This document shows positions 7,806 through 16,157 of a stretch of 16,638 nt of DNA, one piece after another (position 1 is the first letter of the stretch; every line of letters starts with the position of its first letter). The translations under genes were made by a program, and so were the position numbers. The DNA is taken from the NCBI GenBank assembly GCA_020444775.1, contig JAGRHX010000558.1:1-16638 (forward strand), read 5' to 3'. The notes under the pieces were generated by a model, which saw only the letters and a list, made by a program, of their open reading frames with translations, searched no databases and was not told where the DNA came from. Origin of the DNA: Gammaproteobacteria bacterium. GTDB lineage: Bacteria > Pseudomonadota > Gammaproteobacteria > HK1.

Positions 7806-7821
7806 GTTTCGAAGTTGAAAC
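7806..7821. promoter_or_regulatory. Operator-like inverted repeat in the divergent gap
   Basis: GTTTC and GAAAC arms enclose six bases (GTTTCGAAGTTGAAAC). It lies 62 bases before the aldolase ATG and 155 bases from the Lin0512 start, in the only intergenic stretch serving both transcripts. The size suits a dimeric regulator. No regulator gene is adjacent and no promoter boxes are obvious. Confidence 0.3.
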
Positions 7822-7824
7822 GAT

Positions 7825-7842
7825 CCCGCCCTGCCTGGCGGG
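7825..7842. other. GC-rich hairpin in the aldolase leader
   Basis: CCCGCC pairs with GGCGGG across a six-base loop (CTGCCT). It lies 41 bases before the aldolase start, just past the operator-like repeat, so it would be in the 5' leader if transcription begins upstream of it. It could attenuate transcription or be incidental in GC-rich DNA; no T run follows. Confidence 0.3.
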
Positions 7843-7882
7843 GCGCTGTCGCCCTTCCGCCCGACCACGGAGCGAGACCGAT

Positions 7883-8803
7883 ATGAGCAGCGCAGCGTAC
7901 ACAGGCGTATTCCCGATTGCGCCCACACCTTTCACGCCGTCCGGTGACCTGGACCTGGAAGGCATGCGCAGGGTCATCGATTGCATGGTCGACCAGGCGG
8001 TGGACGGGATCTGCATCCTGGCCAACTACTCCGAGCAGTTCGCGCTGACCGATTGTGAGCGCGAGAAATTGCTGGATCTTTGCATGAGCTAGGCCAATGG
8101 TCGCGTGCCGATGATCGTGACCTGCAGTCACTACAGCACTCGTATCGCGTTGCAGCGGGCGCAGGCCGCCGAGGCCTCGGGTGCGAGCATGATCATGCTC
8201 ATGCCGCCTTATCACGGTACCGCGCTGCGTGCCGACGAGGCCGGTGTGTACGAGCATTTCGCCGCGCTCGCCGAAGGTATCGGCATACCGATCATGGTCC
8301 AGGATGCACCGCTGAGCGGTGTCACGCTGTCGGTACCGCTGCTTGCTCGAATGGCCACGGACTTCGAGTCGCTTGCCTATTTCAAGATCGAGATGCCTGG
8401 CACGGCGGACAAGCTGCGGGCGCTGATCGAGACCGCTGGCGAGCATGTGCTCGGACCCTTCGATGGTGAGGAGTCGATCACCTTGATGGCGGACCTTGAC
8501 GCCGGCGCGACGGGCACGATGCCCAGCGCGCTGATTCCGGATCTGATAAAGCCCGTGCTCGAAGCCTATCGCTCGGGGCGCCGTGAGCAGGCCGTGGCTC
8601 AATACAACCGGATCCTGCCGCTCATCAATTTCGAGAACCGGCAGTGCAACCTGCGGGCGACCAAGGCGGCCATGATGGCGGGTGGTGTGATCCAGAGCGA
8701 CGCGGTGCGTCACCCGTTCAGACCGCTGCCCGAAGCGAGTCGGCAAGGGTTGCTCGAGCTGCTCCGGCCATTGGACCCGGTGGTGTTGCGCTGGGGGCGA
8801 TAG
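7883..8803 (+). pseudogene. DapA/dihydrodipicolinate-synthase-family aldolase interrupted by an in-frame TAG
   Basis: The frame runs for 306 codons, normal for this family, but codon 70 (bases 8090-8092) is TAG. The two parts are in the same frame and both match the family: residues 6-68 give the first strands of the barrel (AYTGVFPIAPTPFTPSGDLD, then ILANYSEQFALT), and 71-306 give the rest. The Schiff-base lysine is Lys168 in YFKIEMPGT. The region where E. coli DapA has its catalytic Tyr133 reads MVQDAPLSG here, so this is not a lysine-pathway DapA. An aldolase or dehydratase for a sugar acid or oxo acid is more likely. The start ATG has GGAG ten bases upstream. Restart points after the stop (GTG 8105, ATG 8111) have no good ribosome site. 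Either a nonsense mutation, a sequencing error, or amber read-through would explain it. Confidence 0.85.
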
Positions 8804-8819
8804 CCCCGGGGCGAACCCC
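8794..8819. terminator. Candidate paired hairpins between convergent genes
   Basis: Two short GC stems lie back to back: GGGGC-GATA-GCCCC and GGGG-CGAA-CCCC. They span the end of the aldolase frame and the 53-base gap before the HAD gene, which converges. Alternative pairings are possible because of the GGGG/CCCC runs. No T run follows, so termination is only suggested. Confidence 0.3.
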
Positions 8820-8856
8820 TGGCGAAATCCTGAGGTCGCCGCGCGGGACCCAGCGG

Positions 8857-9528
8857 TCAGCGCAGCCAATCCTCGAGTAGCGCCGGCGCGTCGGCCAGCG
8901 AGCGGATCACGGCGCGCACCAGCTGACTCATCGCCTCGTCGGGCTCGAGCAGATCCGGCACCATCACCGCCGCCGCGCCCGCGGCGTGCGCCGAGCGTAG
9001 TCCGTTGTAGGAATCCTCGAATACCACACAGCGTGTCGGCTCGACGCCGACCGCGTTGGCCGCGCGCAGCACGATGTCCGGCGCCGGCTTGCCGCGTTCG
9101 ACCTGATCCCCGCCGATGATGAGCTGGAAATGCGTATGCAGTCCCGCCACCTCGAGCTTGTAGCGGGCTCTATCGGTGAGCGAGGAGGTGGCGATGGCGA
9201 ACGGTATGCGTTGGCGCTGCAGCCAGTCGATGGTCTCGTGCGCACCCGGCTTGACCGGTATGCCGTTCTCGTTCAATTCGCGATCGAAGCAGGCGCGGGT
9301 ATGCCGCTTGTACTCGTCCATGCGGAATCGCGCACCGAAACGGTCCTGCAGCATGCGTTCGCTGTCCGCGCCGGTGCGACCGATGAGACTCAAGAAGAAG
9401 TCGTCCTCGACCGGATGTTCCAGGATTTCCAGGGCATGACGAAAAGCCCGGCGGGCCATCTGCTCGGTATCCAGCAGCAGTCCGTCGAGGTCGAATATCA
9501 CGGCACCGAGGGCGGGCGTTTCAGGCAT
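8857..9528 (-). CDS. HAD-superfamily (subclass IA) phosphatase, CbbY/Gph-like (223 aa)
   Basis: Haloacid dehalogenase-fold hydrolase that most likely removes phosphate from a small metabolite such as a sugar phosphate or phosphoglycolate. All four motifs are visible: nucleophile Asp13 and acid/base Asp15 in FDLDGLLLDT, Thr114-Ser115 in IATSS, Lys147 in RGKPAPD, and Glu171-Asp172 in FEDSYNG. The helical cap inserted between motif I and motif II (about 22-90) marks subclass IA. The start at MPETPALG was chosen because the motif then sits 12 residues from the N-terminus, as usual; the longer upstream frame is low-complexity. The ribosome site is weak. It is the last gene of the minus-strand series, 61 bases behind the acyl-CoA dehydrogenase, so co-transcription is plausible. 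Substrate unknown. Confidence 0.88.
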   Translation of the reverse strand: MPETPALGAVIFDLDGLLLDTEQMARRAFRHALEILEHPVEDDFFLSLIGRTGADSERMLQDRFGARFRMDEYKRHTRACFDRELNENGIPVKPGAHETIDWLQRQRIPFAIATSSLTDRARYKLEVAGLHTHFQLIIGGDQVERGKPAPDIVLRAANAVGVEPTRCVVFEDSYNGLRSAHAAGAAAVMVPDLLEPDEAMSQLVRAVIRSLADAPALLEDWLR

Positions 9529-9589
9529 GTTCGATGACCTGTTGCATGATTCGCGATGCGGGTCGGCAGCGGTCCTGCGACGCGACGAG

Positions 9590-10765
<1,176 letters not shown>

Positions 10766-10835
10766 CGGCGTCTCCGCAAGCTCTGGGCGGTATGCCTGTT
10801 GGAGAAAATCGTGCCGGCTGGCCAGAATGGTCCGC

Positions 10836-12371
10836 TCAGACCCTGGCCACCTTCTCGAGCGGCACCTCACGTCCTTGCGGAAGATTATCGCGCAGCGCGG
10901 CCAGCAGATCCGATCTCAGCCCACGTCGTGCCGGATCCGCCCACAGGTTGTGCCACTGCAGCGGATCGCCGCGAAGGTCATACAGTTCGCCTTCGCTGCC
11001 GTCGTAGTAATTGGTCTGACCGTACGCGGTGAGCACGTAGCCATCCAGGCTGATGGTCTGCAGCTCGATCCGGTTGCCGTCCCACTCGTCGTACCATTCC
11101 GTGATGATGGGGCGCGAATCCACGGACGGGGCCCGATCGAGGCTGTCCGTGAGCGGGCGGCCCTGCATCCAGTCGGGCACCGGCAGACCAGCGATCCTGC
11201 ACAGTGTCGGGGCGATGTCGATATGCCCGACGGGGGTGTCGAGCTCGGCGGGCGTGATGTTCGCGCACGCCGCCGGCTGCCAGATGAACGGCACGTGCAT
11301 CAGCGACTCGACATGGTATGGGCCCTTGAACAGCGCACCGAAGTCACCCTGGAACTCGCCGTGATCGGTGGTGAACACCACATCGGTGCGCTCGCTCCAG
11401 CCACGCTGCTCGATATAGTGCATGAGCTCGCCGACCGCGTCGTCGATAAGCTCGTTCTTGGCATGCACCATCGCATTGACCTCACGGATCTGGTCGGCGC
11501 TGAGGCTTGCGGGCACGAACTGCGGCGGCACCTCGAAGGCGAAGCGGGCGCGGCCCTCGTACCATTCCAGCCAATGACGTGGCTTCTCGGCCAGGATCTG
11601 TCTGCAGCGCTCCGGCGAGCCCGGATAGCCCGCGGGGAGCGGCACATCGCGCCAGTCGAAGCGACGCGCGGCGCTTTGCGGTGGATCCCAGGGGTGATGT
11701 GGATCGGGGAAACTCATCCAGCAGAACCAGTCGCTGTCCGCCGACAAGGTATCGAGCCAGGACCGTGTGCGCTGCATGGTCCAGTGGGTGTGATAGAGCT
11801 CTTGTGGGATCGGGTTGTAGGCGACCTGCGGGGCAAGGCTGTCGCCGCCGCCGCGATTGCTGGGCGAGCCGTTGACGGCGTACTCGTGAAAGCCCTCAAC
11901 GAACTCCGGATGCTGCTCGGCCAGCCACTTGGGATAGTGATACAGATTGCGTGAGCGCCGACCGGTGTGACCGCAGAGCTCCATGTGGTCGAAGCCGCGA
12001 TGGGGACCGGTGCTGCCGCGCTCGGCCGACCAGTTCTCGAAGTACTCGCTGCTGGCCGCGGGCTCCAGGTGCCCTTTACCGACCAGCGCGGTGTGATAGC
12101 CGGCATCCTTGAGCAACCAGGCGATGCTCGGCGCATCGGCCGGCAGCGGGATGCCGTTCGAGGTCACCCCGTGGCGACGGATGCTCTGACCGGTGAGGAT
12201 GGTCGCACGCGCCGGCATGCACACGGTGCTCTGGTTGCGGGCCTGGGTGTAGTTGAGCCCGCGACGCGCCAGCGCGTCGATGTGCGGGGTGCGGGCGACG
12301 TGGCCGCCGTTGCAACCCAGCGCGTCGAAGCGCTGCTGGTCGGTGGTGATGAGCAGGATGTTGCGGCGCAT
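10836..12371 (-). CDS. Sulfatase-family hydrolase with Cys-type formylglycine site (511 aa)
   Basis: Alkaline-phosphatase-superfamily sulfatase that would hydrolyse a sulfate ester, possibly a phosphonate or phosphate monoester. The signature CMPARATILTG runs from Cys51 (C-x-P-x-R-x4-T-G); this Cys is normally converted to formylglycine. Metal ligands include Asp11 (TTDQQR) and Asp336-His337 (TTDHGEF); Lys99/His101 (VGKGH) and Lys349 are likely sulfate contacts. The residue after Asp11 is Gln, as in choline-sulfatases and phosphonate monoester hydrolases, rather than the Asp-Asp of classical arylsulfatases. There is no obvious signal peptide, so it is probably cytoplasmic. No maturase (FGE) gene is in the window. 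It begins 19 bases behind the ClpP-like gene and ends 70 bases before the acyl-CoA dehydrogenase. Confidence 0.9.
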   Translation of the reverse strand: MRRNILLITTDQQRFDALGCNGGHVARTPHIDALARRGLNYTQARNQSTVCMPARATILTGQSIRRHGVTSNGIPLPADAPSIAWLLKDAGYHTALVGKGHLEPAASSEYFENWSAERGSTGPHRGFDHMELCGHTGRRSRNLYHYPKWLAEQHPEFVEGFHEYAVNGSPSNRGGGDSLAPQVAYNPIPQELYHTHWTMQRTRSWLDTLSADSDWFCWMSFPDPHHPWDPPQSAARRFDWRDVPLPAGYPGSPERCRQILAEKPRHWLEWYEGRARFAFEVPPQFVPASLSADQIREVNAMVHAKNELIDDAVGELMHYIEQRGWSERTDVVFTTDHGEFQGDFGALFKGPYHVESLMHVPFIWQPAACANITPAELDTPVGHIDIAPTLCRIAGLPVPDWMQGRPLTDSLDRAPSVDSRPIITEWYDEWDGNRIELQTISLDGYVLTAYGQTNYYDGSEGELYDLRGDPLQWHNLWADPARRGLRSDLLAALRDNLPQGREVPLEKVARV

Positions 12372-12390
12372 GCGGCTGCTCCGACCCGGA

Positions 12391-12972
12391 TCAGGGCAGC
12401 TGGTCGAAGCTGGTCACGATCTCGTCGAGCAGACCGTAGGCCTTGGCCTCGCTGGCGCTGAAGAAACGATCCCGCTCGATGGCCTGGGCGACGGTGTCGC
12501 GGTCCTTGCCGGTGGCCTCGACGTAGATGTCGATGATCCGCTCACGGGTGTTGAGGATCTCGCGGGCATGAATCTCCAGATCGCTGGCCGGACCCCGCAC
12601 CGCGCCGTGCACGGCCGGCTGGTGGATCATCACGCGGGCGTTCGGCGTGGCGAAGCGTCGACCACGATCCGCGCACAGGCTGAGCACCGAGCCCATGGAG
12701 GCGGCAAAGCCCGTGACCAGGGTCGAGATCGGCGAGCTCACCATCTTCAGCTGGTCCCACAGGGCGAATCCTGCATCCACCGAGCCGCCCGGCGAGTTGA
12801 TGACCACGGTGATGGGCTTACCCGGCTCGCTGAGCTCCATGTACCAGAGCTTGCGAATCGCCTCGTTCACGGACTCCTGATTGACCTCGTCGTTGAAGAA
12901 TAATCTGCGATGCTTCAACAACATGCGTTCGATTTCATCGTCCAGTCGGCCGGTTGCGGTGGGCTCGCTCAC
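12391..12972 (-). CDS. ClpP-like ATP-dependent Clp protease proteolytic subunit (193 aa)
   Basis: Serine peptidase of the ClpP family. The triad is complete: Ser92 in GFAASMGS, His117 in RVMIHQP, Asp168 in ERDRFFSA. The [13 protein letters not shown] loop (59-70) that orients substrate in the chamber is also intact. The family forms a 14-subunit barrel fed by an AAA+ unfoldase (ClpX or ClpA). The start is a GTG (SEPTATG) preceded by AGGAG with a six-base spacer; further upstream the frame is not family-like. Unlike the usual tig-clpP-clpX-lon locus, no unfoldase gene is next to it; instead the sulfatase follows 19 bases downstream. The sequence looks closer to the second, ClpP2-type subunits (IFFND and LWYMEL segments) than to the main housekeeping ClpP, but that is a judgement by eye. 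Confidence 0.92.
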   Translation of the reverse strand: MSEPTATGRLDDEIERMLLKHRRLFFNDEVNQESVNEAIRKLWYMELSEPGKPITVVINSPGGSVDAGFALWDQLKMVSSPISTLVTGFAASMGSVLSLCADRGRRFATPNARVMIHQPAVHGAVRGPASDLEIHAREILNTRERIIDIYVEATGKDRDTVAQAIERDRFFSASEAKAYGLLDEIVTSFDQLP

Positions 12973-13106
12973 GACAATCTCCTGATTCAACGGTAAATTT
13001 GGTGATCCTACCGCAGCACGACGCCTTGTGGGCAGCGTTGCGGCCGCGGCTTGCGAGCTCTGTGCGGCCAGCAACCCGGTACCCGGCGTGGCGCTTCGAC
13101 TGGCCT

Positions 13107-13349
13107 GTGCCCAACCCTGAAGAGGCTGAACACAGCTTGGATACCTACGAGAAGATCGGCTACGCGTGTCTGGGCGCGGTGGTCGTCGCCTACATCATGG
13201 CCATGCTGATCGGCCTGATCGTGTTCTTGCCGTTCGGTCTGCTCGGTCTGCTGGCGCTGCTCGGTATCGGCGTGCTGCTGCTCAAGGTGATCCGGGAGCG
13301 GCTGGCGAACAAGGAAGATGACTACTACGCACGCAACGTCAAGCGTTAG
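13107..13349 (+). CDS. Small two-helix membrane protein (80 aa)
   Basis: An acidic N-terminus ([15 protein letters not shown]) leads into two hydrophobic helices (about 17-37 and 40-59), then a basic-acidic tail ending [13 protein letters not shown] do not recognise a named family. The start is uncertain: GTG 13107 gives the most natural N-terminus but lacks a ribosome site, while GTG 13062 (95 aa) has GAG five bases upstream. The frame also stays open further upstream, where it overlaps the opposite-strand ClpP start. It sits 23 bases before the YbjQ gene on the same strand and is probably co-transcribed with it. Diverges from the ClpP-like gene. Confidence 0.65.
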   Translation: MPNPEEAEHSLDTYEKIGYACLGAVVVAYIMAMLIGLIVFLPFGLLGLLALLGIGVLLLKVIRERLANKEDDYYARNVKR

Positions 13350-13372
13350 AACCACGACACGGGGACCGAAGC

Positions 13373-13708
13373 ATGCACCTGACCACGCAGGACGAGTTCG
13401 CCGAGTACGAGATCGTGCAGACCCTCGGGCTGGTCAGGGGTAACACCATCCGTTCAAGGCATATCGGCAACGATCTGCTCGCCAGCCTGCGCAACCTGGT
13501 TGGCGGTGAGATCACCGAGTACACCAAGATGCTCGCCGAGTCGCGTGAGCAGTCGCTGGACCGGATGACCGACGAGGCCCGGCGTCTGGGCGCCGATGGC
13601 GTGGTCGCAATCCGATTCGTCACCTCACCGGTGATGCAGGGCGCCGCCGAGCTGTTGGCCTATGGCACGGCGGTGCGGCTCAAACCCCGGGCCGGTGGCG
13701 CGGCCTGA
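13373..13708 (+). CDS. YbjQ/UPF0145-family protein (111 aa)
   Basis: Small cytosolic protein of the YbjQ family, also called heavy-metal-binding-domain protein. Features seen: an N-terminal strand (EYEIVQTLGLVRGNTIRSR), the GGEITEYTKMLAESREQSLDRM helix region (44-65) and the GADGVVAIRFVTSPVM strand pair (73-88). E. coli YbjQ forms a pentamer; a precise function is not established. The ATG has a GGGGA stretch about eight bases upstream. It lies between the small membrane protein and the acetyltransferase, with gaps of 23 and 22 bases, so these three form one transcription unit by layout. Metal binding is not shown by any Cys or His cluster here. Confidence 0.85.
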   Translation: MHLTTQDEFAEYEIVQTLGLVRGNTIRSRHIGNDLLASLRNLVGGEITEYTKMLAESREQSLDRMTDEARRLGADGVVAIRFVTSPVMQGAAELLAYGTAVRLKPRAGGAA

Positions 13709-13730
13709 GCGCTCGGTCGGCCCGTCCATC

Positions 13731-14291
13731 ATGAACGAAGCACGTGCTCGGGCGGCAACGCGTTGCACCGCTCGTCTGTTGCTGCGGCCGTTCCAGGACG
13801 CCGACCTCGATGCGTTGTATGCGATCCAGGGCGATACCGGGCACATGCGCTATACCTACAGCCCGAGCAGCCGCGAGGCGTGCCGGGAATGGCTGCTGAG
13901 ACACGAGGCCCAGCGTGCCGAGCAAGGGCTCGCGCCATGGTCGGTACTGGACAGGTCCAGCGGTCGGATTCTGGGCTGGGGTGGCCTGTGCATCGATCCG
14001 GACCTGCCCGACTGGGGCCCGGAGGTCATCTATTTCATCGACCGCAGCCGCGGCGGCCGTGGCTTCGCCACCGAGCTGGTCGGCGAGGCGCTGGCGCACG
14101 CGTTCCTCGATCTGGATCTGCCCGCGGTCACGGCCTTTGCCATGCGTGAAAATCTCGCCTCGCAGCGTGTGCTGCTGCGCTCGGGATTTCGTCCACGAGG
14201 TTTTGAGCAATCGCTGGATCGGCTGCGCTTCGAGCTGAGCCGCGCATGCTGGCACCGACTGCAGGCCGACCGGGGTGCCGGGCACCCATGA
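13731..14291 (+). CDS. GNAT-family N-acetyltransferase, RimJ/RimL-like (186 aa)
   Basis: Transfers an acetyl group from acetyl-CoA to an amine, either a protein N-terminus, an antibiotic or a small molecule. The family opening LLLRPFQDADLDALY (16-30) and the acetyl-CoA binding motif GGRGFATEL (108-116) are visible, followed by ENLASQRVLLRSGF (140-153), the usual motif B helix. The C-terminus carries an Arg-rich segment. The start MNEARARAAT has no strong ribosome site; a frame open further upstream overlaps the YbjQ gene. Close packing with YbjQ suggests coupled expression. The substrate cannot be predicted. Confidence 0.85.
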   Translation: MNEARARAATRCTARLLLRPFQDADLDALYAIQGDTGHMRYTYSPSSREACREWLLRHEAQRAEQGLAPWSVLDRSSGRILGWGGLCIDPDLPDWGPEVIYFIDRSRGGRGFATELVGEALAHAFLDLDLPAVTAFAMRENLASQRVLLRSGFRPRGFEQSLDRLRFELSRACWHRLQADRGAGHP

Positions 14292-14348
14292 CCGTCGGGA
14301 ATGATGGCTAGAGATGATTGGTCGCGATGATCGTTGGGGCACGATGCA

Positions 14349-15518
14349 ATGATCATGACCCTGGCCATCGAGAACTATCGCTCGCTGCGACGAGTGGCGC
14401 TGCCGATGGCGGCGCTGACCCTGATAACCGGTGCGAACGGCAGCGGCAAATCCAATCTGTATCGGGCCCTGCGTCTGCTCGCGGAGACCGCGCGCGGCGA
14501 CGTGGTCGCGGCGCTGGCCCGCGAGGGCGGCCTGGCCTCGACGCTCTGGGCCGGGCCGGAAGCGCCGTCGGCGCGGATGCGGCGTGGCGAGGTGCCGGTC
14601 CAGGGTGGCCCGCGTCGTGGACCGATCCGCCTGCGTCTGGGATTTGCCGACGAGGACTTCGGCTACGCGATCTCACTTGGTCTGCCAAAGCCGGATTCGA
14701 CCAGCGCCTTCGGTCTGGATCCGGAGATCAAGCGCGAGGTCATCTGGGCCGGACCGTGGCTGCGTCCGGCCAGCGTGCTGGTCGATCGGGATGGTCCGGT
14801 GGTCAAGGTCCGAGAAGGGCGTGGCTGGCAGGTGCACAGCGAGCATCTGAGCGCCTTCGAGAGTCTGTTCACGCAGACGGCCGATCCCAAGGGCTCACCC
14901 GAGACCCACCTGCTGCGGGAACGGATCAGGGCCTGGCGTTTCTACGACCAGTTTCGTACCGATGACGAGGCACCGGCACGTCAGCCGCGTCTGGGCACGC
15001 GGACCCCGGTGATGGACCATTCCGGTCGCGATCTGGCGGCGGCCTTGCAGACCATCCGCGAGATCGGTGATGCGCAGGGCCTGGCGGATGCGATCGACGA
15101 TGCGTTCCCGGGCGCGACCCTGGGCATCGAGGTGCAGCAGGACCATCGTTTCTCGCTGCAGCTCTCGCAGCCTGGCCTGCTGCGCCCGCTGTCGGCGGCC
15201 GAGCTGTCGGACGGCACGCTGCGGTATCTGCTGCTGGTGGCCGGCCTGCTCTCGCCACGCCCACCGCCGCTTATGGTGCTCAACGAGCCGGAGACCAGCC
15301 TGCACCCGGATCTGTTGCCGGCGCTGGCGCGACTCATCATCAAGGTATCGAATCGAACTCAAGTCTGGGTGGTGTCACACGCAAGTCGTTTGATTGCGGC
15401 CCTGTCGGAGCATTCGCAAGCGCTGGCGATGACCCTGGACAAGCAGCTCGGACAGACTTTCGTCGCCGGCCAGGCCGCGCTCGACGAGCCCGCCTGGCAC
15501 TGGCCGAGCAGAGGCTGA
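14349..15518 (+). CDS. AAA-family ATPase, COG4637-like (389 aa)
   Basis: RecF/SMC-like ATPase with an ABC-type head. The N-terminus (LAIENYRSLRRVALP) matches the RecF-type start, with Walker A GANGSGKS at 28-35. A signature motif LSDGT lies at 286-290, followed by Walker B-like VLNEPETSLHP (310-320) with Asn in place of the usual Asp and the catalytic Glu kept. The switch His is in VVSHAS (342-347). The length and layout match predicted ATPases of the COG4637 type. ATG 14349 was chosen because GGGGC lies nine bases upstream; ATG 14355 and TTG 14334 are alternatives. No nuclease, TOPRIM or HEPN domain is fused or adjacent, so a defence role as in OLD or Gabija is not supported. The oxidoreductase gene starts seven bases later. 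Confidence 0.88.
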   Translation: MIMTLAIENYRSLRRVALPMAALTLITGANGSGKSNLYRALRLLAETARGDVVAALAREGGLASTLWAGPEAPSARMRRGEVPVQGGPRRGPIRLRLGFADEDFGYAISLGLPKPDSTSAFGLDPEIKREVIWAGPWLRPASVLVDRDGPVVKVREGRGWQVHSEHLSAFESLFTQTADPKGSPETHLLRERIRAWRFYDQFRTDDEAPARQPRLGTRTPVMDHSGRDLAAALQTIREIGDAQGLADAIDDAFPGATLGIEVQQDHRFSLQLSQPGLLRPLSAAELSDGTLRYLLLVAGLLSPRPPPLMVLNEPETSLHPDLLPALARLIIKVSNRTQVWVVSHASRLIAALSEHSQALAMTLDKQLGQTFVAGQAALDEPAWHWPSRG

Positions 15519-15525
15519 GAACATC

Positions 15526-16116
15526 ATGGCGAAACGAATCCTGATCGTCGACGGTCATCCAGATCCGGATCCGGCACGCTTGTGTCATGCGCTGGCCGAT
15601 GCCTATGCCCGTGGCGCCGACGATGCCGGTGCCGAGGTGCGGGTCATCCGCATTGCCGAGCTGGACTTTCCGATGTTGCGCAGCGCCGCGGCATTCGAGC
15701 ACGAGGCACCGGTTGCGGAGATCGCCGCCGCCCAGGGCGATCTGGCCTGGGCGCAGCATCTGTTGATCGTCTATCCGCTGTGGCTGGGTAGCATGCCGGC
15801 CCTCTTGAAGGGCTTTCTGGAGCAGCTCTTGCGGCCCGGGTTCGCGGTGCCGGCAAGCGAGGCGAGGCAGTCGGCCTGGACCAGCATGCTGTCGGGGCGC
15901 AGCGCCCGGGTGGTGGTGACTATGGGCATGCCGGCGTTCGTCTATCGTTGGTTCTTCTTCGCCCACAGCCTTCGATCCCTGCAGCGGAACATACTGCGCT
16001 TTTGCGGTATCTCGCCGATCCGCACCACGCTCATCGGCGCGGTGGGCGCGATGGACCAGCGGCGTGCACGGCGCTGGATCGAGCGTCTGGAACGGCTCGG
16101 ACAGCAAACGAGCTGA
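15526..16116 (+). CDS. NAD(P)H-dependent quinone/flavin oxidoreductase, flavodoxin-like fold (196 aa)
   Basis: Flavodoxin_2-type protein related to KefF, MdaB and NQO1. The first strand and phosphate loop (ILIVDGHPDPDP, 5-16) bind the FMN/FAD phosphate. The stretch YPLWLGSMPALLKGFLEQ (83-100) is the family hallmark that contacts the flavin ring and the dimer interface. It would reduce quinones or other electrophiles with NAD(P)H as a two-electron donor. The length is normal. Its ATG is seven bases past the ATPase stop, so the two are almost certainly on one transcript. A KefF role is possible in principle, but no potassium channel (KefC) gene is next to it. Confidence 0.9.
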   Translation: MAKRILIVDGHPDPDPARLCHALADAYARGADDAGAEVRVIRIAELDFPMLRSAAAFEHEAPVAEIAAAQGDLAWAQHLLIVYPLWLGSMPALLKGFLEQLLRPGFAVPASEARQSAWTSMLSGRSARVVVTMGMPAFVYRWFFFAHSLRSLQRNILRFCGISPIRTTLIGAVGAMDQRRARRWIERLERLGQQTS

Positions 16117-16157
16117 TTGGTTGTGTAATCACCCCAGAGCCTCTGCGAGGAGGGCGT

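Noticed and set aside
8090..8092. TAG as a pyrrolysine codon
   Set aside because: Pyrrolysine is restricted mainly to methylamine methyltransferases and needs pyl genes, none of which are seen; the aldolase has no reason to use it.
7748..8869. Long open frame (373 codons) on the minus strand opposite the aldolase
   Set aside because: Its product is rich in Arg, His and Gln with no recognisable motif, and it mirrors the codon pattern of the plus-strand aldolase. Such antisense frames are common in GC-rich DNA.
13107..13349. Extending the small membrane protein to the first ATG at 12954
   Set aside because: This start lies inside the opposite-strand ClpP gene, and the added residues are Arg- and Pro-rich without similarity to a membrane-protein N-terminus.
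14349..15518. Possible defence ATPase (OLD or Gabija type)
   Set aside because: No TOPRIM, helicase, HEPN or nuclease domain is fused or adjacent; the sequence fits COG4637-type predicted ATPases and its neighbours are metabolic.
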